Positions 44,547 through 53,293 are shown, counted from the first letter of the stretch. The stretch: 64,000 nucleotides of DNA from Streptomyces graminofaciens (GCF_030294945.1 NZ_AP018448.1:10140501-10204500); one strand, 5' to 3'. The notes: a model not told the origin generated them from the sequence alone. Numbers and translations: made by a program.

Positions 44547-45347
44547 ATGAATGACGCATCGGCGTCCTACCGTTTGGTCCCGGGAGCGCCGGACTCCCCT
44601 GTGATCCTGCACGTCCCGCACGGTTCGCGGGTGATCCCGGCGGACGTACGCGCCGGGATTCTCCTCGATGACCCCGCGCTGGAACGGGAGTTGGACCACA
44701 TCACCGACGCGTACACGGACCGGATCGCCGAGGAGGCCGCCGAGCGGTCGGCCACGCGGCCCTGGAGATTCGTCAACCAGCTGTCACGTCTGGTCGTCGA
44801 CCCGGAGAGGTTCCCTGACGAACGCGAGGAGATGCTGGCCGTCGGCATGGGGGCGGTCTACACCCGGACCACGCACCGGGAGGACCTCCGTCCCGCCGAC
44901 CACGACGGCCGACCGCTTGTCCGGCGCTACTTCCACCCGTACGCGGCGGCCATGACCGACGCGGTGGCGGAGCGGCTGGCGGCCGTGGGGCGGGCCGTGG
45001 TCGTCGATGTGCACTCGTACCCCACCGAGCGACTGCCCTACGAACTCCACGGCAAGGGCCCCCGCCCGCCCGTCTGCCTCGGCCACGACCCCTTCCACAC
45101 CCCGGCCGAGCTGCTGGCCCGCGCCGAGAAGGCGTTCGCCGGCTTCGGCGGCACCGGCGTCAACAGCCCTTTCGCGGGCGCGTACGTCCCGATGAGGTAC
45201 TACGGGAATGACGCTCGCGTGAGCGCCCTGATGATCGAGATCCGCCGGGACGTCTATATGACCGAGCCGGGCGGCCCGGCGGGCCCCGGTGTCGGCACAC
45301 TCGCCAAGGCGCTGGCCGAGCTGGTCGATGAGGTCACCGCCGTCTGA
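44547..45347 (+). CDS. N-formylglutamate amidohydrolase family protein
   Basis: A 266-residue hydrolase. VILHVPHGSRVIPADVR carries the His of the zinc site, VNQLSRLVVDPERFPDE the acid/Arg region, and VVVDVHSYPTERLPYE the second His. The family removes formyl groups from N-formylglutamate (histidine breakdown) or related N-acyl amino acids; no hut genes are nearby. It diverges from the permease. Its initiation region is a tandem duplication: an 11-codon frame starting at ATG 44522 has its own GAGGAAC site and ends overlapping this ATG, so coupling is possible. An in-frame ATG at 44526 is less likely. Confidence 0.85.
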   Translation: MNDASASYRLVPGAPDSPVILHVPHGSRVIPADVRAGILLDDPALERELDHITDAYTDRIAEEAAERSATRPWRFVNQLSRLVVDPERFPDEREEMLAVGMGAVYTRTTHREDLRPADHDGRPLVRRYFHPYAAAMTDAVAERLAAVGRAVVVDVHSYPTERLPYELHGKGPRPPVCLGHDPFHTPAELLARAEKAFAGFGGTGVNSPFAGAYVPMRYYGNDARVSALMIEIRRDVYMTEPGGPAGPGVGTLAKALAELVDEVTAV

Positions 45348-45437
45348 CGCCACGAAGAACCGTGCGTGCGCTCAGCCCCGTCTGGACTGCCGTCTGACAC
45401 CACGAAGAACCTTGCGCTCAGCCCCGCCTGAACGTCC
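45341..45437. repeat. imperfect 50-bp tandem duplication at convergent gene ends
   Basis: CGTCTGACGCCACGAAGAAC (45341) recurs as CGTCTGACACCACGAAGAAC (45391), and both copies continue with GCGCTCAGCCCCG-like text. The unit contains the stop of the upstream gene in copy 1 and the stop of the opposite-strand gene in copy 2. Confidence 0.7.
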
Positions 45438-47028
45438 CAAGCCCGTTCTTGTCGAATGCCTCGATCGTCACCTGGGTGGCCTTGCCGTTTCCGTCGCCGC
45501 GGAAGGTGACGCCCGACGGGCCGGTGGCGTTCTCGCCGACCGTCTCGAAGAAGAAGGTGTCGCCGTCGTAGTGGGTCAGGCGGAACCGCGTGGGCTTCGG
45601 GCCCAGGGCCATGGTCAGTTCGCCGTCGGACTCGGTGACGGTGAGGGGGCCGTAGTAGGAGTTGCGGTACGTGCCCGTGTAGGCGGAGTCGGCGCGCGGG
45701 TCGGCGGCGTCGCCCGGGGGCTCGGTGTAGTCGGTGGGGGAGCGCTCCGCCGCGTCGGTCTGCGCGTAGACCTTGCCGATCAGGGCCAGCCAGTCCGTGG
45801 TCGGCATGCCGTGCTGGGCCGTGTCGATGAAGTCGGCCGCGATGGCGTCCGCGAGTCCGATCGGCTCGCCGTTGGTGAGGACGACGATGCCGAGCTGTTC
45901 GCCGGGCAGCATCGTGACGTTGGTGTGCGCGCCGAGCGCGAAGGCGCCGGAGTGGCTGAGGCGCAGGCGGCCGAGGTCGTCGTAGCTCACGTTCCAGCCC
46001 AGGCCGTAGAAGCCCGCGCGGCCAGCCGGGGCGGGCGGCGGCTGGGAGACGACCTCGGGGAGGTGGGTGCGCTCCAGCGGGTCGGCGGCGATGATCCGGT
46101 CACCGCCGAGCTTGCCGTCGGCGAGCTGCAGGCGCAGCCAGAGCGACATGTCGCGGACCGTGGAGCTGGCGCCGCCCGCCGGGGACTGGGCGTCGGGGTC
46201 GCGGACGTACTTGGCCTCCCAGGTGCCGTCGGCGGCGCGGACGTGGGTGACGGCCTTGTTCTCGGCGTTCTCGTAGTCGCTGAAGCGGGAGCTGGTGGCG
46301 TCCATGCCGGCCGGCTTGTAGAGGAGGTCCTCGGACAGCTTCTCCCAGCTCGTCCCGGCCGCGTCGGCGACGGCCTCGCCCGCCGCCGTGACACCGAAGT
46401 TGGTGTACGCGTAGCTCGCCCGGAACGGCGACAGGGGCTCCAGGCGCAGGTGCCGGAAGATGTACTCCTGGTCGTAGCCCAGGTCCTCCAGGAGGTCACC
46501 GGCGTGGTCCGGCAGCCCGCTGCGGTGCGCGAACAGGTCGGCCACGGTGGCGTGTTCGGTGACCCAGCGGTCCTTGAGGGCGAAGTCCGGGAGGAGCTCG
46601 GCGACTTCGTCGTTCCAGGCGACGACCTTGTCGCCGACGGCCCCGGCGACGACCGTCGAGGCCAACGGCTTGGACAGGGAGGCGAGTTGGAAGACCGTGT
46701 CCGGTCCGACCTGGGCGTCCTTGCCGACCTGCCGCTTGCCGAAGCCGTCGATGCGCACGACCTTGTCCTTGTGGACCACGGCGACCGCGACCCCCGGGAC
46801 TCCGGTGCGCTCCATCCCGCGCTCCACGATGGAGTCGAGCGACTCGGCGGCCTTGTCGACGTCGTCCCGCGTGAGCTGGGGAGGCGGCTGGGGTGGGGGA
46901 TCGGCGGCGGGCGCCGCGCCCGCGCCGACGGAGGCACTGCCAAGGAAGAGGAGCGAGGCCAGGCCCGTGGCGACCCGTGTCCTGCTTCCGCGGTGTGTCC
47001 TTGTGCGCCGAACACCCATGTACACCAT
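45418..47028 (-). CDS. secreted class C beta-lactamase-like serine hydrolase
   Basis: A 536-residue protein with a signal peptide (ATGLASLLFLGSASVGAGAA). The beta-lactamase/transpeptidase fold has the SxxK motif in FQLASLSKPLAS, the Tyr in YAYTNFG (YxN) and HSG in LRLSHSGAFALG. A C-terminal lipocalin-like domain (from about 430) with YTGTYRNSYYGPLTV follows. Such proteins are often D-aminopeptidases or esterases rather than true beta-lactamases. The start is uncertain between 47028 and 47019; neither has a clear ribosome site. Confidence 0.9.
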   Translation of the reverse strand: MVYMGVRRTRTHRGSRTRVATGLASLLFLGSASVGAGAAPAADPPPQPPPQLTRDDVDKAAESLDSIVERGMERTGVPGVAVAVVHKDKVVRIDGFGKRQVGKDAQVGPDTVFQLASLSKPLASTVVAGAVGDKVVAWNDEVAELLPDFALKDRWVTEHATVADLFAHRSGLPDHAGDLLEDLGYDQEYIFRHLRLEPLSPFRASYAYTNFGVTAAGEAVADAAGTSWEKLSEDLLYKPAGMDATSSRFSDYENAENKAVTHVRAADGTWEAKYVRDPDAQSPAGGASSTVRDMSLWLRLQLADGKLGGDRIIAADPLERTHLPEVVSQPPPAPAGRAGFYGLGWNVSYDDLGRLRLSHSGAFALGAHTNVTMLPGEQLGIVVLTNGEPIGLADAIAADFIDTAQHGMPTTDWLALIGKVYAQTDAAERSPTDYTEPPGDAADPRADSAYTGTYRNSYYGPLTVTESDGELTMALGPKPTRFRLTHYDGDTFFFETVGENATGPSGVTFRGDGNGKATQVTIEAFDKNGLGTFRRG

Positions 47029-47156
47029 TGAAGCCGGTGGGGTGGGCTTTGTCCTGCGGGGCGGTCGTGGGGCCCGGTGCGGACCGCCGGGTGTCCCCGC
47101 GCGTCCGCCGGGATCACCCGCGCGTCCGCCGGATGCCCCCGCCAGGCCCTGGGGGT

Positions 47157-48002
47157 CTATGCCGTCGTCGGCGTGCCCTCCTGCTCGGCCTCCACGCGTG
47201 CGTTCCACGCCTGCTTGGTCGCCTGCCAGCCGTCCTCGTTGTGCCCGAGGCGCCAGTAGCCGGAGATCGAGATGTCCTCGCGCGGAACGGCACGCTCGAC
47301 GCGCAGCAGCTGGCGCAGTTCCTTCACGAAGCCTGCTTCGCCGTGCACGAACGCGTGCAGCCGGCCCGCCGGGAACTCCATCGCGCGTACGGCCTCGACC
47401 AGTGCCGCGCCGATCGGCCGGTCGCCGCGGTGCAGCCAGATCACCTCCGCATCGGAGTTGATCTTCTGCTCCTCCTCGGGGCCGGAGACCTCGACGATCG
47501 CGACGGCCCGGGCGCCGTCGGGCAACGCCTCCAGGGACGCGCCGATCGCGGGCAGGGCGCTCTCGTCGCCGACGAGCAGATGCCAGTCGGCGGTCGGATC
47601 GGGGGCGTAGGCGCCGCCGGGGCCCACGAAGCGGACGAGGTCGCCCGGCTGGACCCGTGTTGCCCACGGGCCGGCGAGGCCCTCGTCGCCGTGCAGGACG
47701 AAGTCGATGGTCAGCTCGCGCAGTTCGGTGTCCCAGGCACGCACGGTGTACGTCCGGGTCACCGGCCATTGGTCCCGGGGGAACTCGGCGCGGATCCGCT
47801 CCATGTCGAAGGGCTCCGGGTACGTGACACCCTCGGCGCCGAAGAGCAGCTTCACATAGTGGTCGGTGCTGCCCCGCGTGGCGAACTCGGCGAGACCGTC
47901 GCCACCGATCACGACGCGCTGCATGTGCGGCGTCAGCCGTTCGGTGCGGACGACTCGAGCGGAGTGGGGCTTCGGTGTCCTGCGTCCCGGGCGCTCTGCC
48001 AT
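47157..48002 (-). CDS. siderophore-interacting protein (FAD-dependent ferric reductase)
   Basis: A 281-residue SIP-family flavoprotein. The FAD site RTYTVRAWDTELRELTIDF is preceded by DHYVKLLF, and the C-terminal half has LLVGDESALPAIGASLEALP and the tail ISGYWRLGHNEDGWQATKQA. It reduces ferric siderophores in the cytosol to release iron. An iron box lies just upstream, so it should be derepressed when iron is scarce. Confidence 0.94.
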   Translation of the reverse strand: MAERPGRRTPKPHSARVVRTERLTPHMQRVVIGGDGLAEFATRGSTDHYVKLLFGAEGVTYPEPFDMERIRAEFPRDQWPVTRTYTVRAWDTELRELTIDFVLHGDEGLAGPWATRVQPGDLVRFVGPGGAYAPDPTADWHLLVGDESALPAIGASLEALPDGARAVAIVEVSGPEEEQKINSDAEVIWLHRGDRPIGAALVEAVRAMEFPAGRLHAFVHGEAGFVKELRQLLRVERAVPREDISISGYWRLGHNEDGWQATKQAWNARVEAEQEGTPTTA

Positions 48003-48019
48003 GACGGCCTCCCAAATAT

Positions 48020-48038
48020 CTTGCTAAGGCTTACCTAA
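48020..48038 (-). promoter_or_regulatory. iron box (DmdR1/IdeR/DtxR type)
   Basis: On the minus strand TTAGGTAAGCCTTAGCAAG matches 13 of 19 positions of TTAGGTTAGGCTAACCTAA and lies 17 bases before the siderophore-interacting protein start. Confidence 0.7.
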
Positions 48039-48228
48039 GTTAGCATCTCCCCCTGGTTCACACCTCATGCTTGAGGACTCAACGAGAACTTCGTGGTGTG
48101 AGACGCGCCTCATTGGACTCACAACCGAAGTGTCGCCCACCCCCGGCGTACGCCCCGCCCATGGGGCGCACGCCCCCATATCTACAGCCCTCTACAGCCC
48201 TCTATAGCCATCTACATCTAACGGCTGT

Positions 48229-49158
48229 CTACGGCGTCGTCACCTGAAGCGTCGTGAGTAGCCGCTGCAGTGATCCCCCGAGGCCCCAACGGGCCGCGAG
48301 TGCCTCCAGCACGGCTGGATCCCGCGGGTCGCGCGGAAGCGCCGTGTCGACGTCCGGCAAGGGTACGTCTCCCGCGACCCGTACGACCCCCCTCGCGACC
48401 GAGACATAGGGCCGCGCCTCGTCGAGCCGCTTGCGCTGGGCCGGGGTGAGCTTCGCCGACGGGTCGTCGACCGCGGCCATGATCCCCGCCAGGTCGCCGA
48501 ACTGGTCCAGCAGCTTCGCGGCCGTCTTCTCGCCGATGCCGGGCACCCCGGGCAGGCCGTCGCTCGGATCGCCGCGCAGCAGCGCGAGATCCGCGTAACC
48601 CGCGCCGTCCACACCGTACTTCTCGCGCAGCCACGCCTCGTCGGTGAGCTGCAGTGTGCCCACGCCCTTGAGTGGATACAGCACGCGCACCCCGCGCCCG
48701 TCGTCGACCAGCTGGTACAGATCGCGGTCGCCGGTGACGATGTCGACCGGGTCCTTCGCACGGGCCGTGAACGTGCCGATCACGTCGTCCGCCTCGTACC
48801 CCTCGACGCCCACGCGCGCGATGCCCAGCGCGTCCAGCACGGCCTCGATGATCGGCACCTGCGGTGACAGCGTGTCCGGCACCTCCTCCTCGTCCGGGCC
48901 CACCTCGTGCTCCTCGGCCACACGGTGCGCCTTGTAGGACGGGATCAGGTCGACCCGCCACTGCGGCCGCCAGTCCGCGTCCATGCAGGCCACCAGGTCG
49001 GTCGGCCGGTGGTCCTTGACCAGGCGGTCGATGAAGTCGAGCAGCCCGCGCACGGCGTTCACCGGGGTGCCGTCCGGGGCCTTCACGGAGTCCGGCACTC
49101 CGAAATAGGCGCGGAAGTACAGCGAGGCGGTGTCGAGAAGCATCAGGCGTCGGGTCAC
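48229..49158 (-). CDS. 5'-3' exonuclease (Pol I-like FEN family)
   Basis: A 309-residue nuclease like the N-terminal domain of DNA polymerase I: MLLDTASLYFRAYFG, the acidic cluster in VEGYEADDVIGTF and TGDRDLYQL, then the helix-hairpin-helix GLPGVPGIGEKTAAKLLDQF. It probably trims 5' flaps or ends in repair, in addition to PolA. The start GTG 49158 (VTRRLMLL) is preferred over upstream in-frame codons because a damage-type promoter ends 7 bases before it, fitting a leaderless transcript; starts at 49170 or 49188 would lie inside that promoter. Confidence 0.9.
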   Translation of the reverse strand: MTRRLMLLDTASLYFRAYFGVPDSVKAPDGTPVNAVRGLLDFIDRLVKDHRPTDLVACMDADWRPQWRVDLIPSYKAHRVAEEHEVGPDEEEVPDTLSPQVPIIEAVLDALGIARVGVEGYEADDVIGTFTARAKDPVDIVTGDRDLYQLVDDGRGVRVLYPLKGVGTLQLTDEAWLREKYGVDGAGYADLALLRGDPSDGLPGVPGIGEKTAAKLLDQFGDLAGIMAAVDDPSAKLTPAQRKRLDEARPYVSVARGVVRVAGDVPLPDVDTALPRDPRDPAVLEALAARWGLGGSLQRLLTTLQVTTP

Positions 49159-49165
49159 GCCCCGC

Positions 49166-49188
49166 ATCATGCCGTACACCACTGACAC
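49166..49188 (-). promoter_or_regulatory. near-match PafBC-type promoter of the exonuclease gene
   Basis: On the minus strand GTGTCAGTG, 8 bases, CATGAT. The upstream element matches 8 of 9 with correct spacing; the -10 has C in place of T at its first base. Distance to the GTG start is 7 bases. Confidence 0.5.
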
Positions 49189-49887
49189 ACGGCCCCGGCG
49201 ACCGTACGTGGCGGGTCTGAACGCTCTCGCGAACGCTCTGTGGACCGGGCCGCTGTCGCGTTTGCCTGCTCGGGTCCCGGGCGGGAGTGGCCCCGGAGCG
49301 GCGCCGGTCGCGTTTCAACCGTGCGCAGACCGGGAGCACCTGCAGACGCCCCGACGAGGCGGTCAAGCGGCTCCGAGCCGGTGCCCTCCGTACGCAACCG
49401 CGCGCGGACGGCACCACGGCCGCCGTGACCGACCGCGTCCATCACTGTGGAACCGGGCCGGATCTGCGTCGTCCGGGCCGGATCTGTGTCGTCGTGGGCC
49501 TGCCTTGCGGGTGCGGGATCTTTGTGGCTGCCTCGCACAGGTCCTCGCGCCCCTTGCAGGGGGCTGTCGTACATGTGCAGTGGTTTCGTACTGGTGTACG
49601 GGAGAGATCCGGACAACCGCGGCGTGGGGCGTGGGTGCCGTGGGAGGTGGCGGCGGCGGACCCACCGGGGGCTACGGGGTGGTGGAGAGGGTGGTGGGCC
49701 CCTGGGGTGCTGGCGTGAACTGTGAGCCTCGGACCTCTTCGGGTTTACGGGGATGTGACGGGCGCATGAAACGGTTTGCCGAACATGCGTAGGGTGCAGA
49801 GAACTCATCAGGGATCGTGCGTGCGATGGGTGGCGGGACAGTGGTGTATCTGTAACGGACCGACGAGCGAAGGAGGGAGCCGGAGCG
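49189..49887. other. 700-base gene-free region with a tandem repeat
   Basis: Only shadow-like open frames are present. CCGGGCCGGATCTGCGTCGT is repeated head to tail at 49453 and 49473 with one change. TGAAAC-N17-TAGGGT (49767-49795) could be the promoter of the following regulator gene. Confidence 0.6.
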
Positions 49888-50466
49888 ATGGGCGACCATA
49901 AAGAACAGCCCCTCCGGGTGGGTGCGGCCGTCCGGCGGCGGCGCCGGGCACAGGAGCTCACGCTCGCCGTCGTGGCCCAGCGCTGTGGCCTGTCGGTTCC
50001 CTTCCTCAGCCAGGTCGAGAACGAGCGGGCCCGCCCCAGCAGGCCCTCCCTGGAGCGCATCGCCGACGCCCTCGGCACCACCGCCGTCGAACTGCTCGCC
50101 GCGGCCGACCCGGCGTGCAGCGTCGATGTCGTGCGCGCCGAGGACGACGGTCACGCGCCCCCCGAGTCCCACTCGCGCTCCCTGGTGCGTGGTCACCACC
50201 AGTTGCACGCCATGGAGTTCACCGGCGACCACGACGAGGGCCGCGAGGTCCAGCACCGCAACGACGAGCTGATGTATGTCGCCGACGGTGCGGTGGAGGT
50301 CGAGGCCGAGGGCCGTGCCCACCGCCTGGGCCGCGGTGACACGCTGTACATGAGTGGCGGCGTACGACACCGGTGGCGGGCCACCGAGCCCGACACCCGA
50401 GTGATCGTCGTGGCTGTCGCCGACCACATCGAGGCCCTGGAGGACCGTCACCGGCAGGGGGCGTGA
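49888..50466 (+). CDS. XRE-family regulator with cupin domain
   Basis: A 192-residue protein with an N-terminal helix-turn-helix (LTLAVVAQRCGLSVPFLSQV) and a C-terminal cupin beta-barrel (LMYVADGAVEVEAEGRAHRL; GDTLYMSGGVRHRW). Regulators of this build sense small ligands and often control amine or amino acid catabolism. GGAGGGAGC precedes ATG 49888. The next gene starts 4 bases after its stop, so the two are an operon. Confidence 0.9.
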   Translation: MGDHKEQPLRVGAAVRRRRRAQELTLAVVAQRCGLSVPFLSQVENERARPSRPSLERIADALGTTAVELLAAADPACSVDVVRAEDDGHAPPESHSRSLVRGHHQLHAMEFTGDHDEGREVQHRNDELMYVADGAVEVEAEGRAHRLGRGDTLYMSGGVRHRWRATEPDTRVIVVAVADHIEALEDRHRQGA

Positions 50467-50470
50467 GGTC

Positions 50471-51193
50471 GTGCCACGGGTGGTGTCGCTGGTTCCCTCG
50501 CTGACCGAGGCCGTCGCCGTCTCGTTGCCCGGTGCGCTTGTCGGTGCCACCGAGTGGTGCAGCCACCCGGGTGTTCTTGACGTCGTCCGTATCGGCGGGA
50601 CCAAGAACCCCCAGGTCGACGCGATCGTACGGCTGGCTCCCGACCTCGTGATCGCCAATGAGGAGGAGAACCGCGAGCCCGACCTGACCGCGCTGCGCGA
50701 GGCGGGCGTCGAGGTCCTCGTGACCGAGGTGCGGGACGTGCCGCAGGCCTTCACCGAGCTGGACCGGGTGCTGCGGGCGTGCGGGGCGCGGACCCGGCCC
50801 GAGTGGCTGGAGGAAGCGGAGGAGACCTGGTCCCGGCTGCCGGTCCCCGAGCGTCGTACGACCGCCGTGGTGCCCGTCTGGCGGCGGCCCTGGATGGTGC
50901 TCGGGCGGGACACCTTCGCCGGGGACGTGCTGGCGCGGCTCGGCGTCGACAACCTGTACGCCGGGCACGCGGAGCGCTATCCGCGGGTGCCCGTGGGGGA
51001 GTTGAGGGCAGCCGGGCCCGAGGTCGTGGTGCTGCCGGACGAGCCGTACCGGTTCACCGCCGACGACGGCCCCGAGGAGTTTCCGGACGTGCCGTGCGCG
51101 ATGGTCGGCGGACGTCATCTCACCTGGTACGGGCCGTCGTTGGCCGAGGCGCCGCGGGTGCTCGGCGCGGCCCTGCGAGCAGCTCTCCGCTGA
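50471..51193 (+). CDS. BtuF-like helical-backbone metal-receptor protein without signal peptide
   Basis: A 240-residue protein of the cobalamin/iron-siderophore substrate-binding fold: PRVVSLVPSLTEAVAVSLPG at the N-terminus, APDLVIANEEENREPDLTAL and the C-lobe from about 120. It starts directly with the mature fold: no signal peptide or lipobox is present, so it should stay in the cytosol, and no ABC permease or ATPase gene is nearby. Its function is unclear, perhaps ligand sensing together with the cupin regulator. Its 3' end overlaps the opposite-strand transporter gene by 74 bases. Confidence 0.82.
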   Translation: MPRVVSLVPSLTEAVAVSLPGALVGATEWCSHPGVLDVVRIGGTKNPQVDAIVRLAPDLVIANEEENREPDLTALREAGVEVLVTEVRDVPQAFTELDRVLRACGARTRPEWLEEAEETWSRLPVPERRTTAVVPVWRRPWMVLGRDTFAGDVLARLGVDNLYAGHAERYPRVPVGELRAAGPEVVVLPDEPYRFTADDGPEEFPDVPCAMVGGRHLTWYGPSLAEAPRVLGAALRAALR

Positions 51194-52259
51194 CGAGGCC
51201 GCGGACGGTGTGGGCGGCGGCGGTCGCCCAGGCCACGACGAGCAGGGCGTAGAGCGCGACGGCGAGGGCGTCGAAGGCGACGAGTCCCGTGTGCCGGGCC
51301 AGCCCCTCGGCGCCGGTGACGCAGGTGCCCACCGGGAACGTGAGCGCCCACCACGTCATCGAGAACCCCATGCCCCGGCGCCGGGCCCGCACCGCCATCG
51401 CCGTGGCGAGGGCCAGCCAGAGCAGGGCGAAACCGATGACGGGTACGCCGTAGAGGACGGCGAGTCGTGTGTTGAGGGCGCTGGGCGCCGCGTCGGCGAA
51501 GTTGCCGACCGCGGTCGTCGACTGGCCGAGCGGGCCGAGAACCAGGAACAGGGCCGGGGTCAGGGCGAGCGGCAGTGGCCCCACGGTGACCAGTCGCCCG
51601 AAGACCAGCGGCAGCACCAGCAGCGTCCCCAGCAGGCTGAGCCCGAACAGCGCGAGGCACCCGAAGAGGAGGGTCGGCCGGGCCTGGCCGGGCGGCAGGT
51701 GGGGGAGGAGCAGCGGGCCGAGGGCCGCGGAGACCATCGGGGCGACGAGCGGCAGGAGCAGCACCGGGGTGATCCCGCTCGGCTCGATGCGGTGCCGGAC
51801 GACCATCAGGTACGGGACGGCTACGGCGGCGGTGATCCCGACGGCCGTACCGGCGGTGAACAGCACGGCGTCGAGAGCGACCGCGGCCCCGATGCCGATC
51901 CAGTCCGCGCCGAGGGTCAGTGCGCCACCGCCCACGGCGAGCAGGGCCATGGCGAGGCAGCCGTGGAAGGGCGCCACGGCCGGGTCGAGCAGGTGGGCGC
52001 GGGCCTGGTCGCGGTGGTGGAGCCAGTGGAGGGCGCGGGCGAGGAGGACAGCGAGGAGGGCGAGCAGGGCGAGTGCCCAGAGGGCGGTGAGGGCCGGCCG
52101 AAGGGCAGCGGTGGGCCCTGGCAGTCCGGCTCCGGCGGTGGCCACGATCGCGGTGCCCATCACCGGGGCGTACCAGTTGGGGCCGAGGTGGCGGAGGGCG
52201 GCCGTACGGGGAGCCGGTCGCACTCGGTGGACGGGGAGCGGGCGGACTGCGGTGACCAT
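51120..52259 (-). CDS. TDT/TehA-family membrane transporter
   Basis: A 379-residue protein with about ten hydrophobic segments, starting with LGPNWYAPVMGTAIVATAGA, the signature of the tellurite-resistance/dicarboxylate transporter (TDT, SLAC1-like) family. SMTWWALTFPVGTCVTGAEG near the end is also family-typical. Substrates in the family include malate, sulfite and other small anions. It diverges from a LysR gene that probably regulates it. The ribosome site of ATG 52259 is weak. Confidence 0.88.
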   Translation of the reverse strand: MVTAVRPLPVHRVRPAPRTAALRHLGPNWYAPVMGTAIVATAGAGLPGPTAALRPALTALWALALLALLAVLLARALHWLHHRDQARAHLLDPAVAPFHGCLAMALLAVGGGALTLGADWIGIGAAVALDAVLFTAGTAVGITAAVAVPYLMVVRHRIEPSGITPVLLLPLVAPMVSAALGPLLLPHLPPGQARPTLLFGCLALFGLSLLGTLLVLPLVFGRLVTVGPLPLALTPALFLVLGPLGQSTTAVGNFADAAPSALNTRLAVLYGVPVIGFALLWLALATAMAVRARRRGMGFSMTWWALTFPVGTCVTGAEGLARHTGLVAFDALAVALYALLVVAWATAAAHTVRGLVSGELLAGPRRAPAAPRPTTARTR

Positions 52260-52329
52260 GCGTCGAGCGTCCCGCCGCTGGGCCCGGCCCACCAGGGACC
52301 TTGTTCGTATGGGGGCATAAGCTGGGGTT

Positions 52330-53253
52330 ATGAGTGAGCATGAGGAGCGGGGCGGGCTGGCCCATCGGGTGCCGGAGCTGGGGGCCCTCGAACTGCTGCT
52401 GGCCGTCGCCCGGCTGGGTTCGCTCGGGCGGGCCGCGCGGGAGCTGGGCATCACCCAGCCGGCGGCGAGCAGCCGGATCCGCTCGATGGAGCGGCAGCTG
52501 GGCGTGGCCCTGGTCGACCGGTCGCCGCGCGGGTCGCGGCTCACGGACGCGGGGGCGCTCGTCACGGACTGGGCGCGGCGGATCGTGGAGGCGGCGGAGG
52601 CGTTCGACGCCGGGGCGCAGGCGCTGCGGGACCGGCGGGACTCGCGCCTGCGGGTCGCCGCGAGCATGACCATCGCCGAGTATCTGCTGCCCGGCTGGCT
52701 GATCGCGCTGCGCGCCGCGCGGCCCGACACGGCGGTGTCGCTGCTCGCCGGGAACTCGGCGGCGGTGGCGGAGCGGTTGCTCGCGGACGAGGCGGATCTG
52801 GGGTTCGTGGAGGGGCTGAACGTCCCGGCCGGGCTGGACGCTGCCGTCATCGCCCACGACCACCTGATCGTGGTGACGGCACCCGGACACCCCTGGGCAC
52901 GTCGCCGCAAGCCGCTGGACGCGCGGGAGTTGGCGTCCACGCCGCTGATCCTCCGGGAGAAGGGGTCCGGGACGCGGCAGGTGCTGGAGACGGCGCTGGG
53001 AGGTCTGGCCCGGCCGCTGATCGAGCTGTCCTCCACGACGGCGGTGAAGTCCTCGGCGCTGAGTGGTGCGGGGCCGGCGGTGCTGAGCGAACTGGCGCTG
53101 GGGGAGGAGCTGTCCGCTCGGCGGCTCGTGTCGATTCCGGTGGAGGGTGTGCGGTTTCGGCGGGCGTTGCGGGCGGTGTGGCCTACGGGGCATCGACCGG
53201 CGGGGCCCGCGCGGGATTTGTTGGGGTTGACGAAGGGGGCGTCCGGCGGTTGA
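52330..53253 (+). CDS. LysR-family transcriptional regulator
   Basis: A 307-residue regulator with the N-terminal winged helix (LELLLAVARLGSLGRAAREL; ITQPAASSRIRSMERQLGVA) and a two-lobe effector domain. It diverges from the TDT transporter gene with a 70-base gap, the usual arrangement for a LysR regulator and its target. TAAGCT lies 6 bases before the ATG, so it may be leaderless. Confidence 0.92.
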   Translation: MSEHEERGGLAHRVPELGALELLLAVARLGSLGRAARELGITQPAASSRIRSMERQLGVALVDRSPRGSRLTDAGALVTDWARRIVEAAEAFDAGAQALRDRRDSRLRVAASMTIAEYLLPGWLIALRAARPDTAVSLLAGNSAAVAERLLADEADLGFVEGLNVPAGLDAAVIAHDHLIVVTAPGHPWARRRKPLDARELASTPLILREKGSGTRQVLETALGGLARPLIELSSTTAVKSSALSGAGPAVLSELALGEELSARRLVSIPVEGVRFRRALRAVWPTGHRPAGPARDLLGLTKGASGG

Positions 53254-53293
53254 GGGGGAGTCGGGGCGGGTGGCGGGGGTTCGGAGGGCCGTG

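Noticed and set aside
49189..49887. Several 60-220 codon frames in the region before the XRE gene
   Set aside because: Arg/Pro/Gly-rich shadow composition, no ribosome sites and no recognisable motif.
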